From the NCBI GenBank assembly GCA_000433315.1, contig FR893373.1, forward strand, positions 1-20,237: a stretch of DNA of 20,237 nucleotides, given 5' to 3'. The position numbers were made by a program, and so were the translations under genes. The notes below the pieces were generated by a model. That model did no database searches. It saw only the letters and a list, made by a program, of their open reading frames with translations, and was not told the DNA's origin. The DNA comes from Firmicutes bacterium CAG:345. Lineage in GTDB: Bacteria; Bacillota_I; Bacilli_A; RFN20; CAG-288. Position 1 is the stretch's first letter. Each line of letters begins with the position of its first letter. Shown piece by piece: positions 1 through 7,421 of this stretch.

Positions 1-30
1 AAGTAATTAAAGATAGCACTACTCCCAAAC
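1..30 (-). CRISPR. First repeat of a type II-A CRISPR array, cut by the window edge
   Basis: Read on the minus strand, the repeat begins GTTTGGGAGTAGTG and continues CTATCTTTAATTACTT up to the edge. It directly follows ATTTGAG, the leader end known from type II-A loci, and lies downstream of csn2, where these arrays normally sit. Its sequence is complementary to the anti-repeat at 6098-6131, which independently identifies it as a repeat. Type II-A repeats are usually 36 nt, so about six bases and all spacers would lie left of the window. Only one partial repeat is visible, so periodicity cannot be tested here. Confidence 0.88.
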
Positions 31-93
31 CTCAAATATAAGGTAAAATAGTGCATCTATTGATATTATATATGGTTATTTTAAATAACACAA
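31..93 (-). promoter_or_regulatory. CRISPR leader with pre-crRNA promoter
   Basis: The 50 bases between the csn2 stop and the first repeat (31-80) form a short leader ending in ATTTGAG, the adaptation anchor described for type II-A arrays. A promoter can be read on the minus strand: -35 TTGTGT (88-93, inside the last codons of csn2), a 17-base spacer, and -10 TATAAT (65-70). This predicts transcription starting near position 58, about 27 bases before the first repeat. The promoter is inferred from consensus similarity only. Confidence 0.65.
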
Positions 94-746
94 ATATCTT
101 CATCTAAAATTTTAATATGGTCGAAAATGCTTGTTTTGAATTCTACATTTTCTATATCTATTATTTTTATTCCATTATATTTGTTTGTTCTAATTAAAGA
201 ATCAAGTTCATTTTCTTCTAAAAATGCTAAAAGGTTATAGAAAATAAATATTTTTATTCCTCGTAGTTCAAAAGATATATTAATGTAGTTATTTATTCTT
301 TCTATTAAGTCAGGTGAATCATCTTGTAATGAAATACTAAGTAATTTGATAATATCATCTTCATCTACTTCAATATCATAGGAGATATTTATTGGTGAAT
401 TTACTTTAATCTGTTTAGCACATTCTTCTAAAATTTCATTTATTTTTTCTGAAGTACTTCTTAAAATTTCTATTTCTTCTTTTTTTATTCTTCTAATAAG
501 AACATTTAAATTCTTTTTTGAATTTGAATCTAAATTGATAATCGATGAAATGAAGTCAACATAGTCACTTAGTTTTAATTCTTTATAGTTTTCATCTAAT
601 ATTTGAATATAGCTGTCTTCATATTGAAGATCAGAATTACTAAGTATTTTGTATAGTATTTTTTTGTTTTTTATAACTAATAAATAACTATCTATATTGG
701 AAATATCGTCGCATATATTTAATGCATTAATTGCTAATTTTTTCAT
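81..746 (-). CDS. csn2: Csn2, type II-A adaptation protein
   Basis: The 221-residue product has the length of the short Csn2 form known from Streptococcus pyogenes. Csn2 forms a toroidal tetramer that encircles double-stranded DNA ends and works with Cas1-Cas2 and Cas9 during spacer acquisition. The N-terminal half is divergent. The C-terminal part is recognisable: a hydrophobic strand followed by NLLAFLEENELDSLI, then NKYNGIKIIDIEN and a terminal LDEDICVI, which match the conserved end of Csn2. The start codon overlaps the cas2 stop (ATGA), indicating translational coupling. The last gene before the leader is the expected place for csn2. Its final codons carry the proposed -35 box of the crRNA promoter. 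Confidence 0.9.
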   Translation of the reverse strand: MKKLAINALNICDDISNIDSYLLVIKNKKILYKILSNSDLQYEDSYIQILDENYKELKLSDYVDFISSIINLDSNSKKNLNVLIRRIKKEEIEILRSTSEKINEILEECAKQIKVNSPINISYDIEVDEDDIIKLLSISLQDDSPDLIERINNYINISFELRGIKIFIFYNLLAFLEENELDSLIRTNKYNGIKIIDIENVEFKTSIFDHIKILDEDICVI

Positions 747-1063
747 AATCTTACCACCTTATCACAGCTCATAACTACATCTGTTTTCATTTCTCCTATA
801 AGATTTTCAATAGACATAAATTGAGCTTCGGTCAATGTCAAAACAGATACTGCACCTTCTGGTGGAAGATTCTTTTTAAGTTCTAGCATAGTAGAATTTA
901 CTATTGAAGGATTTAAGGCTAATTTGGTAAAGACACTTTCTTGCATTCTAAAGAAACCATTTTTCTTAAGCATTCTCACAAATTGTGTATATTCTTTAAT
1001 ATCTTTTTTGGTTGTTGATGGTAAATCAAAAAACAATATCATTCTCATAAAAACATTACTCAT
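743..1063 (-). CDS. cas2: Cas2, CRISPR adaptation protein
   Basis: The 106-residue product has the Cas2 ferredoxin-like fold signature. The N-terminus MSNVFMRMILFFDLP carries the strand and the conserved Asp (D13), followed by YTQFVRMLKKNGFFRMQESVFTKL, typical of the type II-A subfamily. Cas2 dimers bridge two Cas1 dimers in the integrase complex that inserts prespacers at the leader end. The first ATG (1063) is kept because the residues before MRMIL match the usual type II-A N-terminus. It overlaps the cas1 end by 8 bases and the csn2 start by 4, so the three genes are translationally coupled. Confidence 0.95.
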   Translation of the reverse strand: MSNVFMRMILFFDLPSTTKKDIKEYTQFVRMLKKNGFFRMQESVFTKLALNPSIVNSTMLELKKNLPPEGAVSVLTLTEAQFMSIENLIGEMKTDVVMSCDKVVRL

Positions 1064-1919
1064 ATTCTTTTATAAATTTTATTTTTGATGCATCTTCAAA
1101 TGCTAGTGCATTTAATAAGGAAGCTACATATAAAGAGATTGCGTTAGATAATGTTTGTTTTTGACCATCAAATAAAAATGTTTCAGATAAGACTTCTATA
1201 AGTTTGTCTTTGAAGTTATCACTGGTTAAATCTTTTACTCTTTTATCAATAAAAGGTCTAACTGGTTCCATAAAATCACAAGCTAAATTGAAGTAATTTG
1301 TTTCACCTATGTGATGAATTCCAAGTTGCGTTAAGTATCCTTTAGCAACAATTGCTTTGCTGAATTGAGAAAGAATAATTGTATATCCATAATTTAAATA
1401 AGTGTTTATTTCATTGTTGTTATTTCTTGTGAAATTTTCTCCATATATTCTATTAAAATAAAATTTAGCCGCATGTCCTTCTCTATTAGTGATATCACCT
1501 ATTTGAACATTATTTGCAAATTCTAATAGAATTAAGCTATCATCATTTGAAATAGTACTTAAAACATTTGCTTGATTTTTTATTTTTTCAATAATTATTT
1601 TTTGCCACACTAAATCTTTTGCTTCGTTTGACCAGCAAATTTGTTGTTTTATACGTTTATAGGAGATACTATCACCATAATAAGGAACAAGTTCAGAAAA
1701 AGGTTCTTTCTTTTCATTGCAGAAAACTACTTTAATCTTTTTTCTTACAAGTTCAGATAGTAAAGATGAAGTGATTGCGACAGCTGTTGATTCAACAATA
1801 AGTGTTTGAATCTCATCGATATTGATTCTTTTAATTTCGTCAGGGGTTTTAAAAACTAAATAATTAAGCGACAATTCTAATTTACTGTGTGTTGAAACAA
1901 CAACTGTTCTAAATCCCAT
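1056..1919 (-). CDS. cas1: Cas1, CRISPR integrase
   Basis: The 287-residue product matches type II Cas1 in length and order of motifs: an N-terminal beta domain (about 1-75, including the strand VVVSTHSKLEL) and a helical catalytic domain. The metal-binding residues are visible as E147 in NREGHAA, H202/H203 in LGIHHIG and the acidic pair in DFMEPVRPFID (E218 and D225 region). Cas1 is the nuclease-integrase that joins prespacer ends to the leader-proximal repeat. It begins one base after the cas9 stop, with a GAGGA ribosome site inside the cas9 end, so it is translated from the cas9 message. All key residues are present. Confidence 0.97.
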   Translation of the reverse strand: MGFRTVVVSTHSKLELSLNYLVFKTPDEIKRINIDEIQTLIVESTAVAITSSLLSELVRKKIKVVFCNEKKEPFSELVPYYGDSISYKRIKQQICWSNEAKDLVWQKIIIEKIKNQANVLSTISNDDSLILLEFANNVQIGDITNREGHAAKFYFNRIYGENFTRNNNNEINTYLNYGYTIILSQFSKAIVAKGYLTQLGIHHIGETNYFNLACDFMEPVRPFIDKRVKDLTSDNFKDKLIEVLSETFLFDGQKQTLSNAISLYVASLLNALAFEDASKIKFIKEYE

Positions 1920-1920
1920 A

Positions 1921-4900
1921 CTAAATTAATTCCTCTTTGCCTTTAAATAATCCTGAAGGTGATTCGTTGACAATATAGACTTTTTCATTAGTTATAGTCA
2001 TAGTTTTTAAAAATACTTTTGTAAAATTTTCGAAAAAAGCAGTTTCAAACTTCGCCTGTTCATTGGATCTTGATAAAATTTTTATCATATTTAGTAAAGT
2101 ATCAATTTGCTTTTTTAATGACAAGTTATTGAAATCTTCTTCTTTCATTTCTCTAGATTGAACGATATATGGAGTATAATCATAAATTGTTTTATTATAT
2201 TGTTCTTTAATTGATTTAAATATTTCTAAATTATGATTTTTATCAATTAAAAATTTATCTCCATCTTTATTAACTATAAATTCTTGTGAAGTTAGTTCTC
2301 CATCATCTAGTTCATCTATTTTCTTTAAACATTTATTTAGATAAATTAAATAATCATTGTCTAAATAATTTTGATAAGCCATTTTATACTTGTTTTGTTT
2401 TTCTTTTGATGTATATATCAAATAATAGCAACCATTATATCTAATTTTTTGATTTAAATAAATCTTTCTTAAAACTTTAATATCGGTAGCTTTTTCATCA
2501 TCAATCATTATTTTAGCTATTGTGTTTAGATCATTTTTATATTGCTTTAAATATAGAGTAGGGACACGACAAAGTTTTTTAACTGTTTTATTTTTGAGTT
2601 TATACTCTACAGCAATAATATAAGATTGGCTTAATTGTGAATATCCTCCATACTTTTTAGTATCACTCATTGGACCTTTAGTATGAAGTGGAATGAGTCC
2701 GGTTTCTTTGTCACCAGATTTTTTGAATATTGTTTCTTTGTAGAATTTTCCAGAGTCATAATCTGGTTTATAAGTAATTAAAGCATCATGTCTTAAACAG
2801 CTTGTTTTAATTTTATCTTTTAAATTATTCTTATCAATATAGTTTATTAATCTTTTTTCCATGTTAAAGGAAATATTTTTATGGTCCTCTTTTTTCTCTT
2901 TAAACATATAGAAAATATCAGTATATAAAGTTGTTAAAATATTTCCACAAACAATATTTAAATAAGCATCAACAGCATGGTGAGCGTCATTTAAATCTCT
3001 CATCTTTGCTATTTCATATTCTTTTCTTAAAAGTGATGGGAAAGATGCTTTTGAAAATATAATTTTAGTTTCAGGATATTTTATTTCAAATATTCTTTTA
3101 ATTTGAATATTAGAATAATTAACAACATTTATTTGTCTATTAATAAAGGCATTAATTTCATCAGCATTTAATTCTTTTGTTCTTTTTAATCTATTATATT
3201 TCTCTTCAGAAATGATTTTTCGTGCATAATAACCTTTCCATTTATCTAACATATTGTTTCTGATTTCATCGCAGATAGGATAGATATCTTTTTTTACTTT
3301 TTGGTTGTAGTCTTTGCTTACTAAAACCATATTATCTAAAGAATCATCCTTGATCATACTTTGTGGAATAATGTGATCTATATCATATTTACCATTAATA
3401 ACATCATTGATATCCATTATTTTTCCAGTATAAAAATCAATTCCCATTTGCATGAAATAAAGATAAATATGTTTTCCTTTTAATTGAATTTTTTTGTTTT
3501 CAAGATTTGTAAGTAACTCTTTTTTCTCATCGGACGTTAAAACTTTATCGTTAGTAATTTGCTTTTTTAGTTGAACATAACGAGATTTAGTTTCTTCTTT
3601 CTTTCCATCAGTTCTGGTTACTTCCATCATTATTTTTTGTGGAGCTTTTCCTGCTGCTTTAATTACATCATCAACAACAGCTAGTGTTTGAATAATACTT
3701 CTGCGCATTAAAGCAGGGGTACTATCTAATATATCTTCAATTTGTTCCTCAGTAGTTTTATCCGCAGTAAGTGTATTATTAAAATCTGCTATTTTTTGAT
3801 TGAAACCATATTTTTCGTTATTTAAAATTTCTTGAAGGTTTTCATTCGTTTCTTCAAGTATATTTAAAATGGAATGCAAAATGCCATTATCATCAACATA
3901 ATACATTTCAAGTTGATCACCGCCACATAGGAATTTCCTTGATAATCTTCCCCATTTATTTGTTGGTGTATTTAAATATTCTTTAATAAATTCATCGGTT
4001 AAGTTGAAGTTACTTGAAACAAATTTTTTCAATTCCTTTTTATCATCAGCATAGATAGTTGCAAACTTAATTAATTCTTCGCAAAGATTTATATTTAAAT
4101 CAGGATGTTTTCCATAAAAAGCATGGCTTACTGCATTAAAAGGATCTGTTGCTTTAATATTGCTTATGCTTATATCATTTGCCTTTGTTGACTTATTTTT
4201 GGAAAGATAAGTTCTTATTTGTTCAATTGTAGTTGTTTTGCGACTTAAAATGAATTTTAAAACATCATTCTTTTCAGATGCACTTAAGTAATCTCCGTTA
4301 ACTTGCATTTTATTTAAACGATCTAATACTAAATATTTTTCATAGTATAAAGATGTTTTAGGCAATACTGTTTCACCAACTAAATAAGTACAGCTATTTG
4401 TTAGTTTTTTAAAGAAATTATCTCTTGTTTTTGGAGTATCTATAATTTCATTGATATTCCAAGGTGTAATTTTTGCTTTTTCTTGTCCTTCTTTTTTTAC
4501 AACCCAGGAATGAGCATTTGATTCATTATTTAATGGACCATAGTAATATGGAACTCTAAATTTAAATATCTTAATAATCTTATCTGAAATATCGTTTAAG
4601 AAAGAATATTTTCTTCCTGCATTTTCTAGAATTTTCTTGAGTTCTCTTAGATGGAATTGATGCGGTATTAAACTTGTGCAAGCGTTTGCTTGTTTTTTAA
4701 ACAAATCCCCCTTACATGCTTTTTCATAAAGAGCATTATAGGTTTCTTTATCATCGATGTCTTTTTCATTATTTTCTAAAATCTTTTTTATATATTTATT
4801 TAATTCTTCTAATTTTCCACCTTGAACGAAAGATAAATAATTAGTTTCTTTAAATTTTTCAGTTGGCTCTTGTTTAAAAACAGAATAATATATTCTATCT

Positions 4901-5967
4901 TTACCATCATTGCCTAATTTATTATCTAAATCTTTCAAAATTGTTTTAAGAGATTTTAAGTCATCTTTATGCTCTTCGTAAATTTGAACCATTGCTTCTG
5001 AAATTTCTTTATTTTTTCCTAATAGTTCTTTTAAAATTATATAATCATAGTATTTTTTAGCAATCAAAACTAAATTGAAAGAATCTCCTAATGCTTTGGA
5101 AATATCAGCTTCTGAATTTTCAAAATCTTTAGTAAAATCTACAGAAATATCTTCAGTGTCTTCATTAATTTTTTTAAGACTAAAACTTCCACCAACGATA
5201 ATTGTTTTAAACAAATTTATATAATTTTTAATATTTTCAGATCTTTCTTTACTTGAAATAAATAATTTATCAATTTCTTGTTGCTTTTTAACTTTATTGA
5301 GATTATTGTTTTCTAGTATTGTAAAAAGTTCATTATAGGACTCGGGTTTAATATAAGTTGTTTTATCTGTCGCATCTTCACTACTATCTACTTCAAGCAA
5401 AGATAAAGTTTGATTTATTTCTTCTATTGTAGTAATAGGAGGAATATCATTTCCCATTTCACCTTCGGTAAGGAAGTTTCCACGATATTTAACAATATGA
5501 TGAATGGCTAAATATACATAACGTAAATTAGATAAAGCTTCTTCATCGTTTTCAATTAAAGCTTTTCTTAAATGCCAAATAGTTGGATATTTTGTATAGT
5601 ATTGTTTTTCTTCTTCGTGGGTTTTAAAAATTAAATTTTTTCCGATTTCATTACCATCGGAATCTTTGGTTTTATCTTCTTCCCAATAAGTTGAATTTGC
5701 TAATCTTAAGAAGAAGGTTTTATCAACTTTTGTCATTTCTTCAGCAAATAATTGCTTCAAAAGAACTAGTCTATATTTTCTTCTAGCTAATCTTCTTTTG
5801 TTTGATCTATAGGTGCGTCTTTCTTTACAATCTTTTGCTTCAGAAAAGATTCTAGCACCCCAAGCCGTTTTTCCTTTTAGACGCAAAAAATTGTAGTCTT
5901 CGTCTGTTGCAGCCCAGCCTACTGAATTAGAGCCAAGGTCTAATCCTAGATAATAATTTTTTTCCAT
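1921..5967 (-). CDS. cas9: Cas9, type II-A CRISPR effector nuclease
   Basis: Cas9 cleaves target DNA guided by a crRNA:tracrRNA duplex. The start chosen is the ATG at 5967 (1348 residues), because AAAGGAG lies 8 bases upstream; a GTG three codons earlier falls on the ribosome site itself. RuvC-I is LGLDLGSNSVGWA with D10. The Arg-rich bridge helix is at about 50-75 (RRTYRSNKRRLARRKYR). RuvC-II is IMMEVTR with E782. HNH is YDIDHIIPQS with D864/H865 and the Asn of DYNQ near 888. RuvC-III is AHHAVDAYL with H997 and D1000. All catalytic residues are intact. The C-terminus near SPSGLFKGKEELI corresponds to the PAM-interacting end (compare SITGLYETRIDL in S. pyogenes). The PAM cannot be read from sequence alone. 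Confidence 0.98.
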   Translation of the reverse strand: MEKNYYLGLDLGSNSVGWAATDEDYNFLRLKGKTAWGARIFSEAKDCKERRTYRSNKRRLARRKYRLVLLKQLFAEEMTKVDKTFFLRLANSTYWEEDKTKDSDGNEIGKNLIFKTHEEEKQYYTKYPTIWHLRKALIENDEEALSNLRYVYLAIHHIVKYRGNFLTEGEMGNDIPPITTIEEINQTLSLLEVDSSEDATDKTTYIKPESYNELFTILENNNLNKVKKQQEIDKLFISSKERSENIKNYINLFKTIIVGGSFSLKKINEDTEDISVDFTKDFENSEADISKALGDSFNLVLIAKKYYDYIILKELLGKNKEISEAMVQIYEEHKDDLKSLKTILKDLDNKLGNDGKDRIYYSVFKQEPTEKFKETNYLSFVQGGKLEELNKYIKKILENNEKDIDDKETYNALYEKACKGDLFKKQANACTSLIPHQFHLRELKKILENAGRKYSFLNDISDKIIKIFKFRVPYYYGPLNNESNAHSWVVKKEGQEKAKITPWNINEIIDTPKTRDNFFKKLTNSCTYLVGETVLPKTSLYYEKYLVLDRLNKMQVNGDYLSASEKNDVLKFILSRKTTTIEQIRTYLSKNKSTKANDISISNIKATDPFNAVSHAFYGKHPDLNINLCEELIKFATIYADDKKELKKFVSSNFNLTDEFIKEYLNTPTNKWGRLSRKFLCGGDQLEMYYVDDNGILHSILNILEETNENLQEILNNEKYGFNQKIADFNNTLTADKTTEEQIEDILDSTPALMRRSIIQTLAVVDDVIKAAGKAPQKIMMEVTRTDGKKEETKSRYVQLKKQITNDKVLTSDEKKELLTNLENKKIQLKGKHIYLYFMQMGIDFYTGKIMDINDVINGKYDIDHIIPQSMIKDDSLDNMVLVSKDYNQKVKKDIYPICDEIRNNMLDKWKGYYARKIISEEKYNRLKRTKELNADEINAFINRQINVVNYSNIQIKRIFEIKYPETKIIFSKASFPSLLRKEYEIAKMRDLNDAHHAVDAYLNIVCGNILTTLYTDIFYMFKEKKEDHKNISFNMEKRLINYIDKNNLKDKIKTSCLRHDALITYKPDYDSGKFYKETIFKKSGDKETGLIPLHTKGPMSDTKKYGGYSQLSQSYIIAVEYKLKNKTVKKLCRVPTLYLKQYKNDLNTIAKIMIDDEKATDIKVLRKIYLNQKIRYNGCYYLIYTSKEKQNKYKMAYQNYLDNDYLIYLNKCLKKIDELDDGELTSQEFIVNKDGDKFLIDKNHNLEIFKSIKEQYNKTIYDYTPYIVQSREMKEEDFNNLSLKKQIDTLLNMIKILSRSNEQAKFETAFFENFTKVFLKTMTITNEKVYIVNESPSGLFKGKEELI

Positions 5968-6011
5968 GTTAAGCACTCCTTTAAAACTCGTCTAATTTTA
6001 GCTGTATTTGT

Positions 6012-6041
6012 ATTGTAACATTAATGAAATAAAAAATGCAA
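6012..6041 (-). promoter_or_regulatory. Candidate cas operon promoter
   Basis: On the minus strand TTGCAT (6036-6041) and TACAAT (6012-6017) are separated by 18 bases, about 45 bases before the cas9 start. The -35 begins at the end of the U-run of the tracrRNA terminator, so tracrRNA and the cas operon would be separate but directly abutting transcription units. Support is consensus similarity and position only, and in A+T-rich DNA such matches are easily found. Confidence 0.4.
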
Positions 6042-6064
6042 AAAAAATATCCTCTTACGAGGAT
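6041..6064 (-). terminator. Intrinsic terminator of tracrRNA
   Basis: The minus strand reads ATCCTC-GTAA-GAGGAT (6049-6064), a 6-bp stem with a GTAA tetraloop, followed by AT and a run of seven T (6041-6047). It ends the tracrRNA and also serves as its last structural hairpin, as in other type II-A tracrRNAs. Confidence 0.88.
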
Positions 6065-6133
6065 TGGCATAATTGCCTGGAATTTTAGCTAAAGCTTATT
6101 TGGACTTCGTAATGCTATCTTTTTTAACTACAG
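6041..6133 (-). ncRNA. tracrRNA
   Basis: This RNA pairs with pre-crRNA for RNase III processing and scaffolds Cas9. The anti-repeat (6098-6131) pairs with the repeat at 1-30 in three blocks. Seven pairs involve repeat bases 1-7. A bulge follows, with repeat A8 opposite GAAG. Fourteen pairs involve repeat bases 9-22. Three unpaired A in the tracrRNA precede six pairs with repeat bases 23-28. All four differences from perfect complementarity are G-U wobbles. The 3' part holds a short nexus-like stem (AGCTTTAGCT, 6087-6096), a GGCA/TGCC hairpin (6066-6077) and a terminator hairpin. The 5' end near 6131 is inferred from the promoter, giving about 90 nt. It is co-directional with cas9, immediately upstream of it. 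Confidence 0.92.
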
Positions 6134-6137
6134 CCAT

Positions 6138-6166
6138 ATATTACGATTTTGTTTTAATTTTGTCAA
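6138..6166 (-). promoter_or_regulatory. tracrRNA promoter overlapping the ogt stop
   Basis: The minus strand has a perfect -35 TTGACA (6161-6166), a 17-base spacer and -10 TAATAT (6138-6143). The predicted start is near 6131, exactly where repeat pairing begins. The TGA within TTGACA is the stop codon of ogt (6163-6165). No terminator separates ogt from this promoter, so read-through from the repair genes into tracrRNA is possible. Confidence 0.85.
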
Positions 6167-6690
6167 ATATATTTTTTATCTGTGTTAACATTAATCAATA
6201 TGTTTTTTTCTATTTTTAAAAGATATTCTTTTCTTTCAATACCACCGGCATATCCGGTTAATTTATTGTTTGATCCAACGACTCTATGACAAGGTATAAA
6301 AATAGATAAATGATTTCTTCCTACAGCATGCCCAACTGCTCTTGATGACATTTTTTCTATTCCCCGATTTTCAGCAATTTCTTCAGCTATTTTTCCATAT
6401 GTTGTTGTTTCGCCATATGGAATGGCAAGAAGAATTTTCCATACTTCTTTTTGAAATTCAGTTCCAATAATATGCAAAGGAATATCAATATTATTTTGCT
6501 GTTTTTGAAAGTAGTTATCAAGCCATTTTTTAGCTTTATTAAGTGTATCGTTTTCTTCTGAAAATGCATCGCCTAAATCAATATCAGCGTAGTATTTTTG
6601 GTTTTTAAACCAAGCACCAAATAATCCGATTTCATCTGAAGCAAGAAGAATTTTTCCCAGTGGAGAATTATAGTAACTTATATATTTCAT
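6163..6690 (-). CDS. ogt: Methylated-DNA--[protein]-cysteine S-methyltransferase
   Basis: This suicide repair protein transfers the alkyl group from O6-alkylguanine (and O4-alkylthymine) in DNA to its own cysteine. The 175-residue product has the N-terminal RNase H-like domain and the C-terminal helix-turn-helix domain with FQKEVWKILLAIPYGETTTYG (about 79-99), the minor-groove loop SSRAVGHAVGRN (R117 is the likely arginine finger) and the active site IPCHRV with C134. A usual ribosome site (AGGTGA) precedes the ATG. It follows alkA after an 18-base gap on the same strand, so the two form a repair unit. No Ada-type regulatory domain is present. The last residues (INVNTDKKYI) are a lineage-specific tail, and the stop lies in the tracrRNA -35 box. 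Confidence 0.95.
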   Translation of the reverse strand: MKYISYYNSPLGKILLASDEIGLFGAWFKNQKYYADIDLGDAFSEENDTLNKAKKWLDNYFQKQQNNIDIPLHIIGTEFQKEVWKILLAIPYGETTTYGKIAEEIAENRGIEKMSSRAVGHAVGRNHLSIFIPCHRVVGSNNKLTGYAGGIERKEYLLKIEKNILINVNTDKKYI

Positions 6691-6708
6691 AATTTAATCA
6701 CCTAAAAT

Positions 6709-7356
6709 TTATTTGTAAATAACAAATCCGTTTTTATCTAACTTTATATCTTTACATCTATTTCCGGATACATACCAAATATAAAGAGAAGCAACACTGC
6801 AATATGGACTAAATCTTCTTCTATATTTTTCAAATAAGTCTTTAGTTATTTTCTTATGATGATAAATCATTTTTAGTCCTCTTTGAATTGCAAGATCATT
6901 ATAGCTAAATATATTTTTTCTCTGCAAGCAAAAAAGAAGAATCATTTCAGCAGTCCAGCGTCCTATCCCTTTTAAAGAAGAAAGATATGAAATAGCTTCT
7001 TCATCTTCCATGTTATTTATTTCATTTAAATTGAATATTCCACTATTTATTTTTTTAGCAAAGTCCTTTATATAATCTACTTTTCTATAAGTTAAACCGC
7101 AGGATTGTAGTTCATCATCATTGATATTTAAAATTGTCTCTGGAGTAATATTTATCAATTTAGTTTTAATTCTGTTCCAAATTGTAGTCTGGGCAAAAGT
7201 AGATATTTGCTGCCCAATTATATGATGAAGAACAGCTTCGAATAGATTATCATCACATTCTCTTTCTATTATGCCTATTTTATTGATTATATATTGCATT
7301 TTTTTATCTTTAGTAGATAGATAGTTTATTTCTTTTTCATCATATTGAAAGTGCAT
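6709..7356 (-). CDS. alkA: DNA-3-methyladenine glycosylase II (AlkA-like, HhH-GPD)
   Basis: This enzyme removes alkylated purines such as 3-methyladenine from DNA, leaving an abasic site. The helix-hairpin-helix SLKGIGRWTA (about 128-136) and the downstream catalytic aspartate in SYNDLAIQRG (D154) define the HhH-GPD fold. LHHIIGQQISTFAQ near residue 45 is the usual conserved helix. An ATG lies at 7368, but its own bases form the ribosome site: TGGAG is followed six bases later by the ATG at 7356, which I take as the start (215 residues). The product lacks the N-terminal domain of E. coli AlkA, as many short AlkA-like proteins do. It sits directly upstream of ogt. Confidence 0.9.
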   Translation of the reverse strand: MHFQYDEKEINYLSTKDKKMQYIINKIGIIERECDDNLFEAVLHHIIGQQISTFAQTTIWNRIKTKLINITPETILNINDDELQSCGLTYRKVDYIKDFAKKINSGIFNLNEINNMEDEEAISYLSSLKGIGRWTAEMILLFCLQRKNIFSYNDLAIQRGLKMIYHHKKITKDLFEKYRRRFSPYCSVASLYIWYVSGNRCKDIKLDKNGFVIYK

Positions 7357-7421
7357 TTGGTACTCCATTAACTTTAAATAATTCTTATATACTTATAGTT
7401 TAATAGAAAAATAGATATTTT

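Noticed and set aside
6133..6200. A longer tracrRNA form (tracr-L-like natural guide repressing the cas promoter)
   Set aside because: The only promoter seen starts at the anti-repeat itself, and I found no stretch ahead of it matching the cas9 promoter region. A long form could only arise by read-through from ogt.
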